A stretch of 64,000 bases of DNA, taken from positions 1-64,000 of the forward strand of contig CAYPEK010000003.1 in NCBI GenBank assembly GCA_964409645.1. Reading direction: 5' to 3'. Shown piece by piece: positions 16,792-25,049 of this stretch. The stretch is from CAYPEK01 sp964409645. Its GTDB lineage: Bacteria; UBP15; UBA6099. Numbering within the stretch: the stretch's first letter is position 1; every line of letters begins with the position of its first letter. The notes below the pieces were generated by a model, which worked only from the letters and a program-made list of their open reading frames with translations, was not told where the DNA came from and ran no database searches. The position numbers were made by a program, and so were the translations under genes.

Positions 16792-19029
16792 TCACATAAG
16801 CTTGTCTTTGTTTCTTTGAATTTCCTTCATCTGATCTGTTGTGAGCGTATCGAGTCCCAATGGATCAGTTTTAATTGCCGTATCTCCGATCACTATGATT
16901 ACATTTTCTCCCTGAGAGAAGATGTCCGCCAATTCCGGAATTGCATTGATAAGATTGAGGTGCGCATCGCTGAACGGTTTAATCTTGATGATCTTAATTC
17001 CGGTATTGTAACGGCTGTCCGTCCATGTGCCGCCGTCATTGAAGAATGCTATCCCTCTGACATTCTGAACATTGTTCAGTTCGACTGTTTTCCCGGTCTT
17101 GTCAAAGTATGTCTGCGTGGAGGCTGGAGCCTGCGATGCATTTGAAAGGTTATTGTTGTTTACCGATTGGTTGACGGCCCAACTTCCGGATTCATCTTTG
17201 CTTGCCTCGCTGAGCTTTCTCGAAAGTTTCGTGCCGAAAAAACCGTCAACATCTTCGGCGGCAATTCTCGCTTCTTTTTCCTCGACTAGGAATGATGTAT
17301 ATTCGGTTATGATGCCGTATCTCTTGCTCAGGCGTACTATCTCGTCGATCAGTTCCTTGTGTTCGCCGTGGAGTCTTATCTCATCCTGAAGCACTCCGAT
17401 TCTCCGTGATGCCCAAAGAGGTGAAATGAATGTGTTGTTATCTGAATCGGGTATGTCCTGAGTAAGTTTGAATTCGCGTTTTTTTCCGTTCGCGGTTCCG
17501 GTCAGGCGTATGGTTGTTTTGCCGGTATCTTTAAATCTTCCGGCAATAATGAGTTGGTTGCCTTTGAAAATATCAGGCAGTTGGGTTGGAACTCTGTCAA
17601 AAGCATCCATGGAACCGTAATCTATTTTAATGTCCGTAAGAATCGGGCTGCTGATAGAGCGGAAAAGGTCACTGACTTTTACTTCGATGTCTTCATCGGG
17701 CTTAACGTATTCACTGATACCTTTGTTCTGGCTTGACAGTTTGTCGAGAAGATGCGCGTTCACATCGTAGCCGACTCCGAACACGAACAATCTGAGGGAT
17801 TTAGGGGCGTGATCCGCAGCGTTTTTCAAAATTGTTGCGGCATCGGTAATGCCTACTGTCGGTTGCCCGTCTGTGAGAAAGAGAATGTATGCAGGCTTAT
17901 CAGATCTGTCAGTCATTTTGAACGCACTTTTCAGTGCCTCGTCAATGTTGGTGCCGCCGAGAGCCTCGATGTCTTTAATCTTATTGACCGCTTTTTCTAT
18001 GTTCTCATGCGAGGCTGTTTTCATCGAATCGAACATAGTGTCCGGTTCTTCGTTGAAAGTGATGACATTGAACTTGTCTTTGGAATTGAGGGAACGGAGG
18101 CAAAATTTCAAGGCATTGCGTGCTTGTTCGATCTTTTCGCCGCCCATGCTTCCGGTGCGGTCGAGAACGAAAACCACATCTTTCGGTATGTATGTTTCAT
18201 TGTCAGAATCCACGCGCGGGGAAGCGAGCAGGAGGAAGAAGCCGCCTTCGTTTGCTGAGTAATGTGTAAGCAGAGTGAGACCGACGTCATCGCGCGAGAT
18301 TGAATAAAATAATTCGAAATCTCTGTCCGGTCGCGCATTAGAAACTTCATAGGAGACTTCCGCTTCGCGTTCGCCGTGGCGTCTGACGGAAATCTGATGT
18401 GTGGGTGAATAGATATTTTTCAGCGGATCCTTTGTTTTAATCCGGACATGAATTGACACGGTACCGATGGGGTTTGGCGATAATTTCTCGGTGTCTAGTG
18501 GATAAATGTATCTGTATGTCTGCTCTCCGCGCGCACGCGTGATTTCTTGATAGGTAAGCTGAATCTGTTTTTCTCCGTGTGGGGGAATCGGGAAAACACT
18601 TGCCCGGAACATCCCGCGGCCGAGATATTCAAGAAGAGCTGGGTCCTTTCTGTGCCTGACTATATCCTCATAGATGCGTCGCGCTTCATCTTTGTCGAGA
18701 ACTTTGCCGGAGACAAGTTTGCCGTCCATCTCGAATTTAAAATCGTTGATCGCCGCTTCTTCGGGGAGAGGGAAGAGATAAGTGGCTTCCGTCTCACGGC
18801 TGCTCTGGCTCTGGAACACCTGATCCACGCTTGTTTTTGCGGCCTGATCGTTGATTTCCACGTTCACACGGTGGTATTTGATGTTGAACATCGGCTCGAT
18901 CTCGGGGATCGGCCTCGGCGGAGGCCAGTGGCCGGGGATCAGCATGCCGTCTGCTTTTGCTATGCACGAAAAGCCGAGGAGTAAGCTGAATGTTAAGACG
19001 GTTAAAACTGCTTTGATACTTCGTTTCAT
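16792..19029 (-). CDS. exported VIT domain / von Willebrand factor A protein
   Basis: A 745-residue protein related to inter-alpha-trypsin-inhibitor heavy chains. It has a signal peptide (MKRSIKAVLTVLTFSLLLGFSCIAKA), then a VIT domain (about 45-175; QVFQSQSSRETEATYLFPLP and GRGMFRASVFPIPP are typical), then a vWA domain (about 285-455). The metal-ion-dependent adhesion site looks complete: DVVFVLDRTGSMGG (DxTxS, with Thr where Ser is common), GGTNID and FLTDGQPTVG. The C-terminal part contains a linker with Asn/Ser-rich sequence and ends with KEIQRNKDKLM. SD TAAGGAGCACAAC. No neighbour explains it; probable periplasmic or surface protein-protein interaction. Known relatives are widespread, their role in bacteria mostly unproven. 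Confidence 0.9.
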   Translation of the reverse strand: MKRSIKAVLTVLTFSLLLGFSCIAKADGMLIPGHWPPPRPIPEIEPMFNIKYHRVNVEINDQAAKTSVDQVFQSQSSRETEATYLFPLPEEAAINDFKFEMDGKLVSGKVLDKDEARRIYEDIVRHRKDPALLEYLGRGMFRASVFPIPPHGEKQIQLTYQEITRARGEQTYRYIYPLDTEKLSPNPIGTVSIHVRIKTKDPLKNIYSPTHQISVRRHGEREAEVSYEVSNARPDRDFELFYSISRDDVGLTLLTHYSANEGGFFLLLASPRVDSDNETYIPKDVVFVLDRTGSMGGEKIEQARNALKFCLRSLNSKDKFNVITFNEEPDTMFDSMKTASHENIEKAVNKIKDIEALGGTNIDEALKSAFKMTDRSDKPAYILFLTDGQPTVGITDAATILKNAADHAPKSLRLFVFGVGYDVNAHLLDKLSSQNKGISEYVKPDEDIEVKVSDLFRSISSPILTDIKIDYGSMDAFDRVPTQLPDIFKGNQLIIAGRFKDTGKTTIRLTGTANGKKREFKLTQDIPDSDNNTFISPLWASRRIGVLQDEIRLHGEHKELIDEIVRLSKRYGIITEYTSFLVEEKEARIAAEDVDGFFGTKLSRKLSEASKDESGSWAVNQSVNNNNLSNASQAPASTQTYFDKTGKTVELNNVQNVRGIAFFNDGGTWTDSRYNTGIKIIKIKPFSDAHLNLINAIPELADIFSQGENVIIVIGDTAIKTDPLGLDTLTTDQMKEIQRNKDKLM

Positions 19030-19184
19030 GTTGTGCTCCTTAAATATTCATATAGTTCGCGACTCGTTTAGTTAGACATCGGTGGGGTGTTTTTGTTCAC
19101 CTGTATAATAATAAATGGCATGTGATTTTGCTTACACTTTTAGATTCTATCGTTCGAATCAAGCGTGATTTTTGTGCAGTATAA

Positions 19185-21848
19185 TCACAATGATATTTTA
19201 AGATTGATTATTTTGTATGGTGGGATTTGGACGGTAAAAATGTTTTCGGATACTTCGACAGGCATCACTTCATTCTCCATCATATCGCATAAAACAGCTC
19301 TTTTAACGGAAAATGATGAAGAGAAACAGGCGTTGGTCAGTCTGCCCGCGGATTCATAAACCCTTATAAGCACATCTCTTTTTTGCTCACATGGTTTTAC
19401 AGCGGTAGTAATTATATTTGGCCGATCACAGTTGATGATTGATGCGGAAGAGGGGAGTGGGGCCTCACTATTCGAAAATGCGGGAATGGAGAAGCCTATG
19501 AGAGGTGAGTTTGCCGCTCTTCCGTAAACCGGCATGTTTGAATCGAAACAATCGCCGTGGTGGGAAGTGATTTCGTATTCGAAGGTTTGCGTTCCGCGTC
19601 TAAGATAATGTTCGCCGTTAAAAAACGCGCTGTTTTTTATCGATGCAAAGAGAATCGCATTGGTGCCGAAAGTGAAGTCGAATGGGGCATGTTTTGCCAG
19701 CAATGCGGCTCCCCATTGTGAGTTTGAGATGTCGAGCCAGTTGTACAGACCGCGCGAAAGAGATTCGTTCTCTTTCATCATCCGCTTTGTCAGACTTCCT
19801 TTAATCTTTGCAAGTTTTGCGTTCTTTTCTTCGAGAAAACCTGTTCTTAAGTAGCGCTTGATGAAGTTGGGCAGCACGGAAGAAATGAATTTGATCTTGT
19901 TGTCCGGGGCGCTGAGTTTTCCCCAGTAGCCGGGAACTTCGGTCCCGAATTGATGAACTCCATAAGGAACGTCCATTCTCATAATCCCATCCGCCGGTCC
20001 GAACGGGAATGACAGGCATAAGAGAAAATTTTCAATTCCCGTCCAGTCGATTGTGGTTCGCAGACCGATGCGTTTGGCCGAATGGTAAGCAATGATTTCC
20101 TGCCCGATGGTGCTGCCGCCGAGGAAAGAAGATGATGTTGTTATAGATGAGAATACCGGCCCGTTGACGTATTTTGCCGGTTGGCGGTCGGACTTTGAGA
20201 TGAATTCACCAGCTTGCTTGATCTCACCCGTAATGACTACGCTCTCTCCGACTTTCCCCTCGTTTTCAGGGTCGTCATAGAATCCTTCCGGCGCGGGATC
20301 AAATCTAAATCCTAGTGCCCATACTTCATTGAATCGAAATCTGATGCCGAAGAGGTCAAGCATGAGGCCCGAATTGTCGGTGAGTAATTCTTTGTTGATT
20401 TCTTTGTCGTATATACTTTTAATTCCGCATCCGTTTGCGTTCAGTCTAATCCTGTAGAAATCATTTTCGATCGACAGATCATCCTTGAAGATAGCTTTTG
20501 ACCTGTTTTCGTTGTTACTTTGCTCACCGATTAAATAATATGTTTTATAACCGGATGGCGGTATATCGGTTGCGGAAAAGATGAGATTGCCTGAAGTGTT
20601 GTTTTCCAGAGTCTGTGTGTCGTATTCTCTCCCATCCTGATCGATCACTGTAATCGAGCCGTGAGAAATGTTTGCGTCTGTCTTTATTAGTACCGGTCCG
20701 CTTGCAGCCTTTGAAAGAGTATTGAAAACAATTAATTTGAAGGCATTTTGCAGGTCTGGAATTTTTTCAGAAATGTTAACAAGAAATTCATTTGTAATTT
20801 CTGATAGAATTGAATCTGCTGTAGAGATTTTTAATAGTTTAATTTTATCGCCTACCAGTCCGTATGCGCCCTGAAATCTGCCTCCCCAGTTGTGATCAAG
20901 ACACTCTAAAAGCGACCGCCAAATCAAGTCGAATTCTTTATCATGGCTTAATTCACTGGATAGAGAGGCACAGAGTTCCGCGACCCGGATGTTGCGCTGT
21001 ACGTGTTTTATATAGTTGAATACATCAGGTTCGAAAACTGCTATTTGAGCCCATTGGTTAGGAATATCTCCCGTATAGGTATTAAATCGTTCGTTTTCCA
21101 CCGATTTGAAAAAGTCAGTAATTGTGGCGCCGATAAATTTAGGCGAAACGTGCTTACTGTTCCATGCATCGACGAGTTTCGGGATGGATTTATTCGGAAG
21201 AGCATTGTCATCGCCATCGATCAGAAGGAGGTTGCCGGAGGGATAGTTGAATTCTTCCGCCTGACGGAGTCGCAGGGGAAATCCTTTGCTTATAATTTCG
21301 CCAATTGTTTTCCCCAATCTATGGCAAAAGCCCCAGCTATAACTCGATGTGTTGGTTAATATTTCGGAACCATCCGGGCTGCGCCATCTGAACAGACCTA
21401 CGGGACCTCTCGAAAAGCGCGCGAACCGCATTCCAAATCCTTGAGAAATCTGCGGGAACTGGAGAGTGTGCCCGGGAGAATCTTCTTCACGTGCAAGAGG
21501 GGTGTCAATTCCTAAATTGTCCAACAGCCATTTCTTGCCGTATATAAAATTGCGGAACACGGCTTCGTCCGAGGAATAATCTGAAACCGGAGCGACATAA
21601 AGCCCTCCGATATCGATTTTGCCTTCTTTAACTAAATTCATGAGAGTTTCTTTATTTTCGGGCCTTTTAGAAAGAAACAAGAAAACCGAGCATGTATTTT
21701 CAATGGAGAATCTGAAAAAATCGTCTGATAAGGCCAAATTCATAGCTTCACCGATGACGTTAACAATCCTGTCGAGGCATTTGTCAGGATAGTCCCACCA
21801 TGTCAGATCGACATGGGAGGTGTTGATTAGGAAAACTCGATCAAACAT
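19185..21848 (-). CDS. GH38-type glycoside hydrolase, cytoplasmic
   Basis: An 887-residue protein without signal peptide. The N-terminus is directly catalytic: NTSHVDLTWWDYP (His12, Asp14, zinc ligands), GGLYVAPVSDYSSDEAVFRNF, and REEDSPGHTLQFPQI with Asp123 at the place of the GH38 nucleophile. CLDHNWGGRFQGAYG supplies a candidate third ligand His. The C-terminal half is beta-rich as in alpha-mannosidases, with IENDFYRIRLNANGCGIKSI resembling the start of the family's C-terminal sandwich. It is far diverged from the 5384-8551 gene, so substrate is open; action on imported oligosaccharides is an inference from the lack of an export signal. SD AGAGGA before ATG. It stands alone, divergent from the efflux operon. 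Confidence 0.85.
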   Translation of the reverse strand: MFDRVFLINTSHVDLTWWDYPDKCLDRIVNVIGEAMNLALSDDFFRFSIENTCSVFLFLSKRPENKETLMNLVKEGKIDIGGLYVAPVSDYSSDEAVFRNFIYGKKWLLDNLGIDTPLAREEDSPGHTLQFPQISQGFGMRFARFSRGPVGLFRWRSPDGSEILTNTSSYSWGFCHRLGKTIGEIISKGFPLRLRQAEEFNYPSGNLLLIDGDDNALPNKSIPKLVDAWNSKHVSPKFIGATITDFFKSVENERFNTYTGDIPNQWAQIAVFEPDVFNYIKHVQRNIRVAELCASLSSELSHDKEFDLIWRSLLECLDHNWGGRFQGAYGLVGDKIKLLKISTADSILSEITNEFLVNISEKIPDLQNAFKLIVFNTLSKAASGPVLIKTDANISHGSITVIDQDGREYDTQTLENNTSGNLIFSATDIPPSGYKTYYLIGEQSNNENRSKAIFKDDLSIENDFYRIRLNANGCGIKSIYDKEINKELLTDNSGLMLDLFGIRFRFNEVWALGFRFDPAPEGFYDDPENEGKVGESVVITGEIKQAGEFISKSDRQPAKYVNGPVFSSITTSSSFLGGSTIGQEIIAYHSAKRIGLRTTIDWTGIENFLLCLSFPFGPADGIMRMDVPYGVHQFGTEVPGYWGKLSAPDNKIKFISSVLPNFIKRYLRTGFLEEKNAKLAKIKGSLTKRMMKENESLSRGLYNWLDISNSQWGAALLAKHAPFDFTFGTNAILFASIKNSAFFNGEHYLRRGTQTFEYEITSHHGDCFDSNMPVYGRAANSPLIGFSIPAFSNSEAPLPSSASIINCDRPNIITTAVKPCEQKRDVLIRVYESAGRLTNACFSSSFSVKRAVLCDMMENEVMPVEVSENIFTVQIPPYKIINLKISL

Positions 21849-21998
21849 GATCTAAATCCTCTAGATAATATGAATATTTTAACAGAAAAATATTCAACTG
21901 TAACAATGTTGAATGATATTCAAAAAAGTCTTTTAACAAAAAAGGAAATGCTTGCGGGCTAAGCCGAATACGATTCGGATGTGAATTAAAAAAAGGTA

Positions 21999-22026
21999 TT
22001 GACATTCGCAATGAATGGTCTATACT
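21999..22026 (+). promoter_or_regulatory. sigma70-type promoter of the tolC-adaptor-RND operon
   Basis: TTGACA at 21999-22004, 16-nt spacer, TATACT at 22021-22026. The -35 is perfect and the -10 differs at one base. Predicted start of transcription near 22033, right at the palindrome that follows. Confidence 0.85.
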
Positions 22027-22035
22027 GACTCCGAG

Positions 22036-22053
22036 CGACCGACCGGTCGGTCG
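22036..22053. promoter_or_regulatory. TetR-type operator, perfect 18-bp palindrome
   Basis: CGACCGACCGGTCGGTCG is a perfect inverted repeat. It begins 10 nt after the -10 box, so a bound repressor would block initiation. The sequence class (GACCGACCGGTCGGTC) is a known TetR-family operator type. The TetR gene at 28316 is the obvious candidate ligand-responsive repressor. Confidence 0.85.
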
Positions 22054-22072
22054 GCGGATAGGTGGAGGTATA

Positions 22073-23551
22073 ATGATGAAAAGCATAGCAAAAATGGTTT
22101 TGTTAATAATTTCTCTGTGTGTCCTTATGACATTTAATGCGGTTGCAGAGGAAAAAAGCAAATTGCAGGCTTTCCCGTCCGAGATCACGCTTGGAGACGG
22201 GCCGATAACTATTAACAGGGCGGTTGACATCGCAATATCGAACAGTCGCACTGTTAAAGAAAGCCAGTTTGATCTGGAATCTGCTCGAAGGAAAGTCGAT
22301 GAAACAAAAAATCAGTTCGGATTCAATGTTACAGCAAAAGGATATGCAATTCAGTCGCATGCGCAAAGTGAATTAAAAATGCCGTACACTACATACACTG
22401 TCGGCGCTGCAACATCGACTGTTGGTGTATATACAAACCCGTTAACCGGAGCAACGAGCCAGACACAGTGGTATGCGATTACGAACCCTTATCCTAATAT
22501 TGATTATTTCACTTTTAATTTAAACAAAGAATGGTCACACAGTTCCGAACTGGATGTGACAAAACCGTTGATAACATTCGGAAAGAAAAAGGACGCGATT
22601 AAAGCCGCATCGGGTCAGATGGGGATGTCGAAACTTGACGTGCAGATAAGCGAACTCGATCTGGTTGAGAATGTGAAGAAGGCATTTTACGATGTGCTTC
22701 TCGCGCAGGAATTTGTGAAAGTGCAGGAAGAGGCAGTGAGGCAGGCACAGACGCATTTTGATGCGGCGAAGAGTAAATTTGAGGTCGGTGCATCACCGAA
22801 ATTCGATGTGATTCGGGCGGAAGTGGAAGTGGCGTCGGCGAAAGAAAATTTGACGTCCGCAAAGAAGGGGCTCGATCTCGCGAAGATGTTCTTGAGCAAT
22901 ACAATAGGTCTTCCGGTTAGTAATGAAATTGATATCGCGGAAGAAGGGGCGTATGAAAAGATAGACCTCAAGAATGCGGAATATTATACCGATATTGCCA
23001 TGAATAACAGGCCGGAACTTGAGAAAATCAAAATTGCGAAGGATGTGGCACGGGCAAGCAGGCGGCTTTCGGAAAACAAACCGACGGTTGCGTTTTCATG
23101 GTCATGGAGCTTTTATAACAAGGGCGGCGGAATATCGTCATCGGAGCACACATGGAATGGTGTAATAGCGGCGGAAGTGCCTGTATTCGATAACGGACTT
23201 GCAAAAGCGAAGGTGGATCAGGCGGCCCGGCTGCATGATAAACTCGGACTGAATGAAATAGATGCCAAAGAAGGAATCACGCTCGAGGTGAAACAGGCGT
23301 ATCTCGGTCTGATCGAAGCGAGCCAGCGGATAGATACGTCGGTGGCGGTTCTTGCATCCGCTGATGAAGGTTACCGGATGGCGGATGTCGGATTCAAGGA
23401 AGGCGTGACGACAAGTATAGACCTTCTCGATGCAGAACACGGCTTGACGCAGGCGAAGTTGAATCGCGCGAAGGCGAGTTTCGATTACGAAACGCAGAAG
23501 GCAAGACTTGCACGAGCTTGTGGATTTAAGTCGATGGCGGATATGAAATAA
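22073..23551 (+). CDS. TolC-family outer-membrane efflux channel
   Basis: A 492-residue exported protein of the outer membrane factor family; trimers form the duct through which an RND pump expels substrates. A signal peptide (MKSIAKMVLLIISLCVLMTFNAVA) is followed by two repeats of long amphipathic helices (about 40-260 and 290-490) with the usual NSRTVKESQFDLESARRKVDE and ASFDYETQKARLARACG stretches. The start may be the second of two tandem ATGs (22076), which is better spaced from GGTGGAGGT. It is first of a three-gene operon with adaptor and pump, under the promoter and operator just upstream. Confidence 0.93.
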   Translation: MMKSIAKMVLLIISLCVLMTFNAVAEEKSKLQAFPSEITLGDGPITINRAVDIAISNSRTVKESQFDLESARRKVDETKNQFGFNVTAKGYAIQSHAQSELKMPYTTYTVGAATSTVGVYTNPLTGATSQTQWYAITNPYPNIDYFTFNLNKEWSHSSELDVTKPLITFGKKKDAIKAASGQMGMSKLDVQISELDLVENVKKAFYDVLLAQEFVKVQEEAVRQAQTHFDAAKSKFEVGASPKFDVIRAEVEVASAKENLTSAKKGLDLAKMFLSNTIGLPVSNEIDIAEEGAYEKIDLKNAEYYTDIAMNNRPELEKIKIAKDVARASRRLSENKPTVAFSWSWSFYNKGGGISSSEHTWNGVIAAEVPVFDNGLAKAKVDQAARLHDKLGLNEIDAKEGITLEVKQAYLGLIEASQRIDTSVAVLASADEGYRMADVGFKEGVTTSIDLLDAEHGLTQAKLNRAKASFDYETQKARLARACGFKSMADMK

Positions 23552-23657
23552 AGGTGTGAAAAAATAAAAAGAGTGAAAAACAGGTTACGGTGGTTATGCG
23601 GTGGAGGGTCGGAGCTGCGGAAACCACAGGCAACCGGTAAGATAAGGAGCAGACATC

Positions 23658-25004
23658 ATGAAAAAAGTGTTGGGAGTGCTGTTCATACTCGTTATTCTGG
23701 GAGGGGTAATTGCATTAGCCGGTTACAGAGTTTATAAGAGTAACCACAGAGAAAAATCCGAAACAACTACGGAGATACAGGCGAGGACAGGAATGCCTGT
23801 TGAAGTAGTTGTAATCGGTCGTGGTGGAATCGAATCGAAATTGAATATATACGGAACTCTTAAAGGGCAGAATGAGGTGTCCATAACTCCGAAGATCGGC
23901 GGGCGGATCGAGAAAATTTATGTGGATAACGGAGATCGCGTGCGTGCCGGACAGGTGCTTGTTCAGATCGAGACAAAGGAAATAAACGATCAGGTTAATC
24001 AGGCGCGCGCGGCGTTGAGACTGGCGAAGGCGGCTCTTGCGGGCGCCAAGCAGCAGGAGACGATGGTTAACAACGGCGCGAGAGATCAGGAGCGCAGGCA
24101 GGTTGAGAATGCAGTGGATCAGGCGCAGCAGGGGTTCGATGTGGCGCAGAGCAGTCTTAACCGGACGAAAGCATTGTACGAAAAAGGGGTTGTAGCTCAG
24201 CAGCAATATGATTCTGTAAAGCTGCAATACGACATAGCGAAAAGCCAGCTCGACAGCGCGAAACAGCAATTGGATTTGGTGAATAAGGGCGCCCGTGACG
24301 AGGAAAAGGAGATGGCAAAGGAAGGCGTAAGGCAGGCTGAAGCAGGAGTGAGTCAGGCTGAGGCGGCGGTTGCATACGCTGAATCGCAATTGAAGAATGC
24401 GACAGTTACAGCTCCGGTATCTGGAGTGGTTGCATCGAGAATGTTCGATGTGGGAACGCTCGTAGGGCCGTCGATGCCGTATCCGTTGATGACAATTGTC
24501 GATGACGCGGCATTCAGCATCAAATCCGACATATCTGAGGTTGATCTGGACAAAGTCCGTGTAGGCCAGTCGGTTGATCTGACAGTTGATGCCATTCCGG
24601 GGCAAACGTTTACGGGAACTATTACGGAAATCAATCCGTCCGCCACTATGGGTACGAGAACATTTACGTTGAAGGTTGATGTGGATAACCGTGACAGGCT
24701 GATGAAGTCTGGGATGTTCGCCCGAGGAACAGTTAAGGTGGCGGAGAAAAGCAATGTACTGAAAGTTCCGAAAGATTCGATTGTCAAACAGAATGGAAAG
24801 CAGGGGGTATTCATAGCTAAATGTGATCCCGAAGGGAAAGAATGCAAATCTGCTTTTTCACAGATCGAGACAGGGATCATCAACACGTTGACCGTTGAAG
24901 TGTTGAACGGAGTTCAGGAAGGTGATGAGGTAGTATTGGTAGGCGCGGCCGGACTGAAAGAGGGCGATAAGATAAGCGTTGAGAAGAAGTCAAAGATCGA
25001 GTAA
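23658..25004 (+). CDS. RND efflux periplasmic adaptor (membrane fusion protein)
   Basis: A 448-residue inner-membrane-anchored adaptor linking the RND pump to the TolC channel. The N-terminal TM (VLFILVILGGVIALAGYRVY) is followed by a lipoyl-type half (GGRIEKIYVDNGDRVRAGQVL), a long coiled-coil hairpin (about 115-245), the second lipoyl half (ATVTAPVSGVVASRM) and the beta-barrel (DKVRVGQSVDLTVDAIPG). The hairpin contains an internal repeat: MVNNGARDQERRQVENAV and LVNKGARDEEKEMAKEGV start its two arms. SD AAGGAG. It sits 106 nt behind tolC and 45 nt ahead of the pump gene. Confidence 0.94.
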   Translation: MKKVLGVLFILVILGGVIALAGYRVYKSNHREKSETTTEIQARTGMPVEVVVIGRGGIESKLNIYGTLKGQNEVSITPKIGGRIEKIYVDNGDRVRAGQVLVQIETKEINDQVNQARAALRLAKAALAGAKQQETMVNNGARDQERRQVENAVDQAQQGFDVAQSSLNRTKALYEKGVVAQQQYDSVKLQYDIAKSQLDSAKQQLDLVNKGARDEEKEMAKEGVRQAEAGVSQAEAAVAYAESQLKNATVTAPVSGVVASRMFDVGTLVGPSMPYPLMTIVDDAAFSIKSDISEVDLDKVRVGQSVDLTVDAIPGQTFTGTITEINPSATMGTRTFTLKVDVDNRDRLMKSGMFARGTVKVAEKSNVLKVPKDSIVKQNGKQGVFIAKCDPEGKECKSAFSQIETGIINTLTVEVLNGVQEGDEVVLVGAAGLKEGDKISVEKKSKIE

Positions 25005-25049
25005 ATAACCGAGCGGCGAGCCGCAAGATAACATCGGAGGAATATAAAA

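Noticed and set aside
23715..24605. 296-codon minus-strand open frame opposite the RND adaptor
   Set aside because: Antisense shadow; Arg/Leu/Cys-rich translation without motifs.
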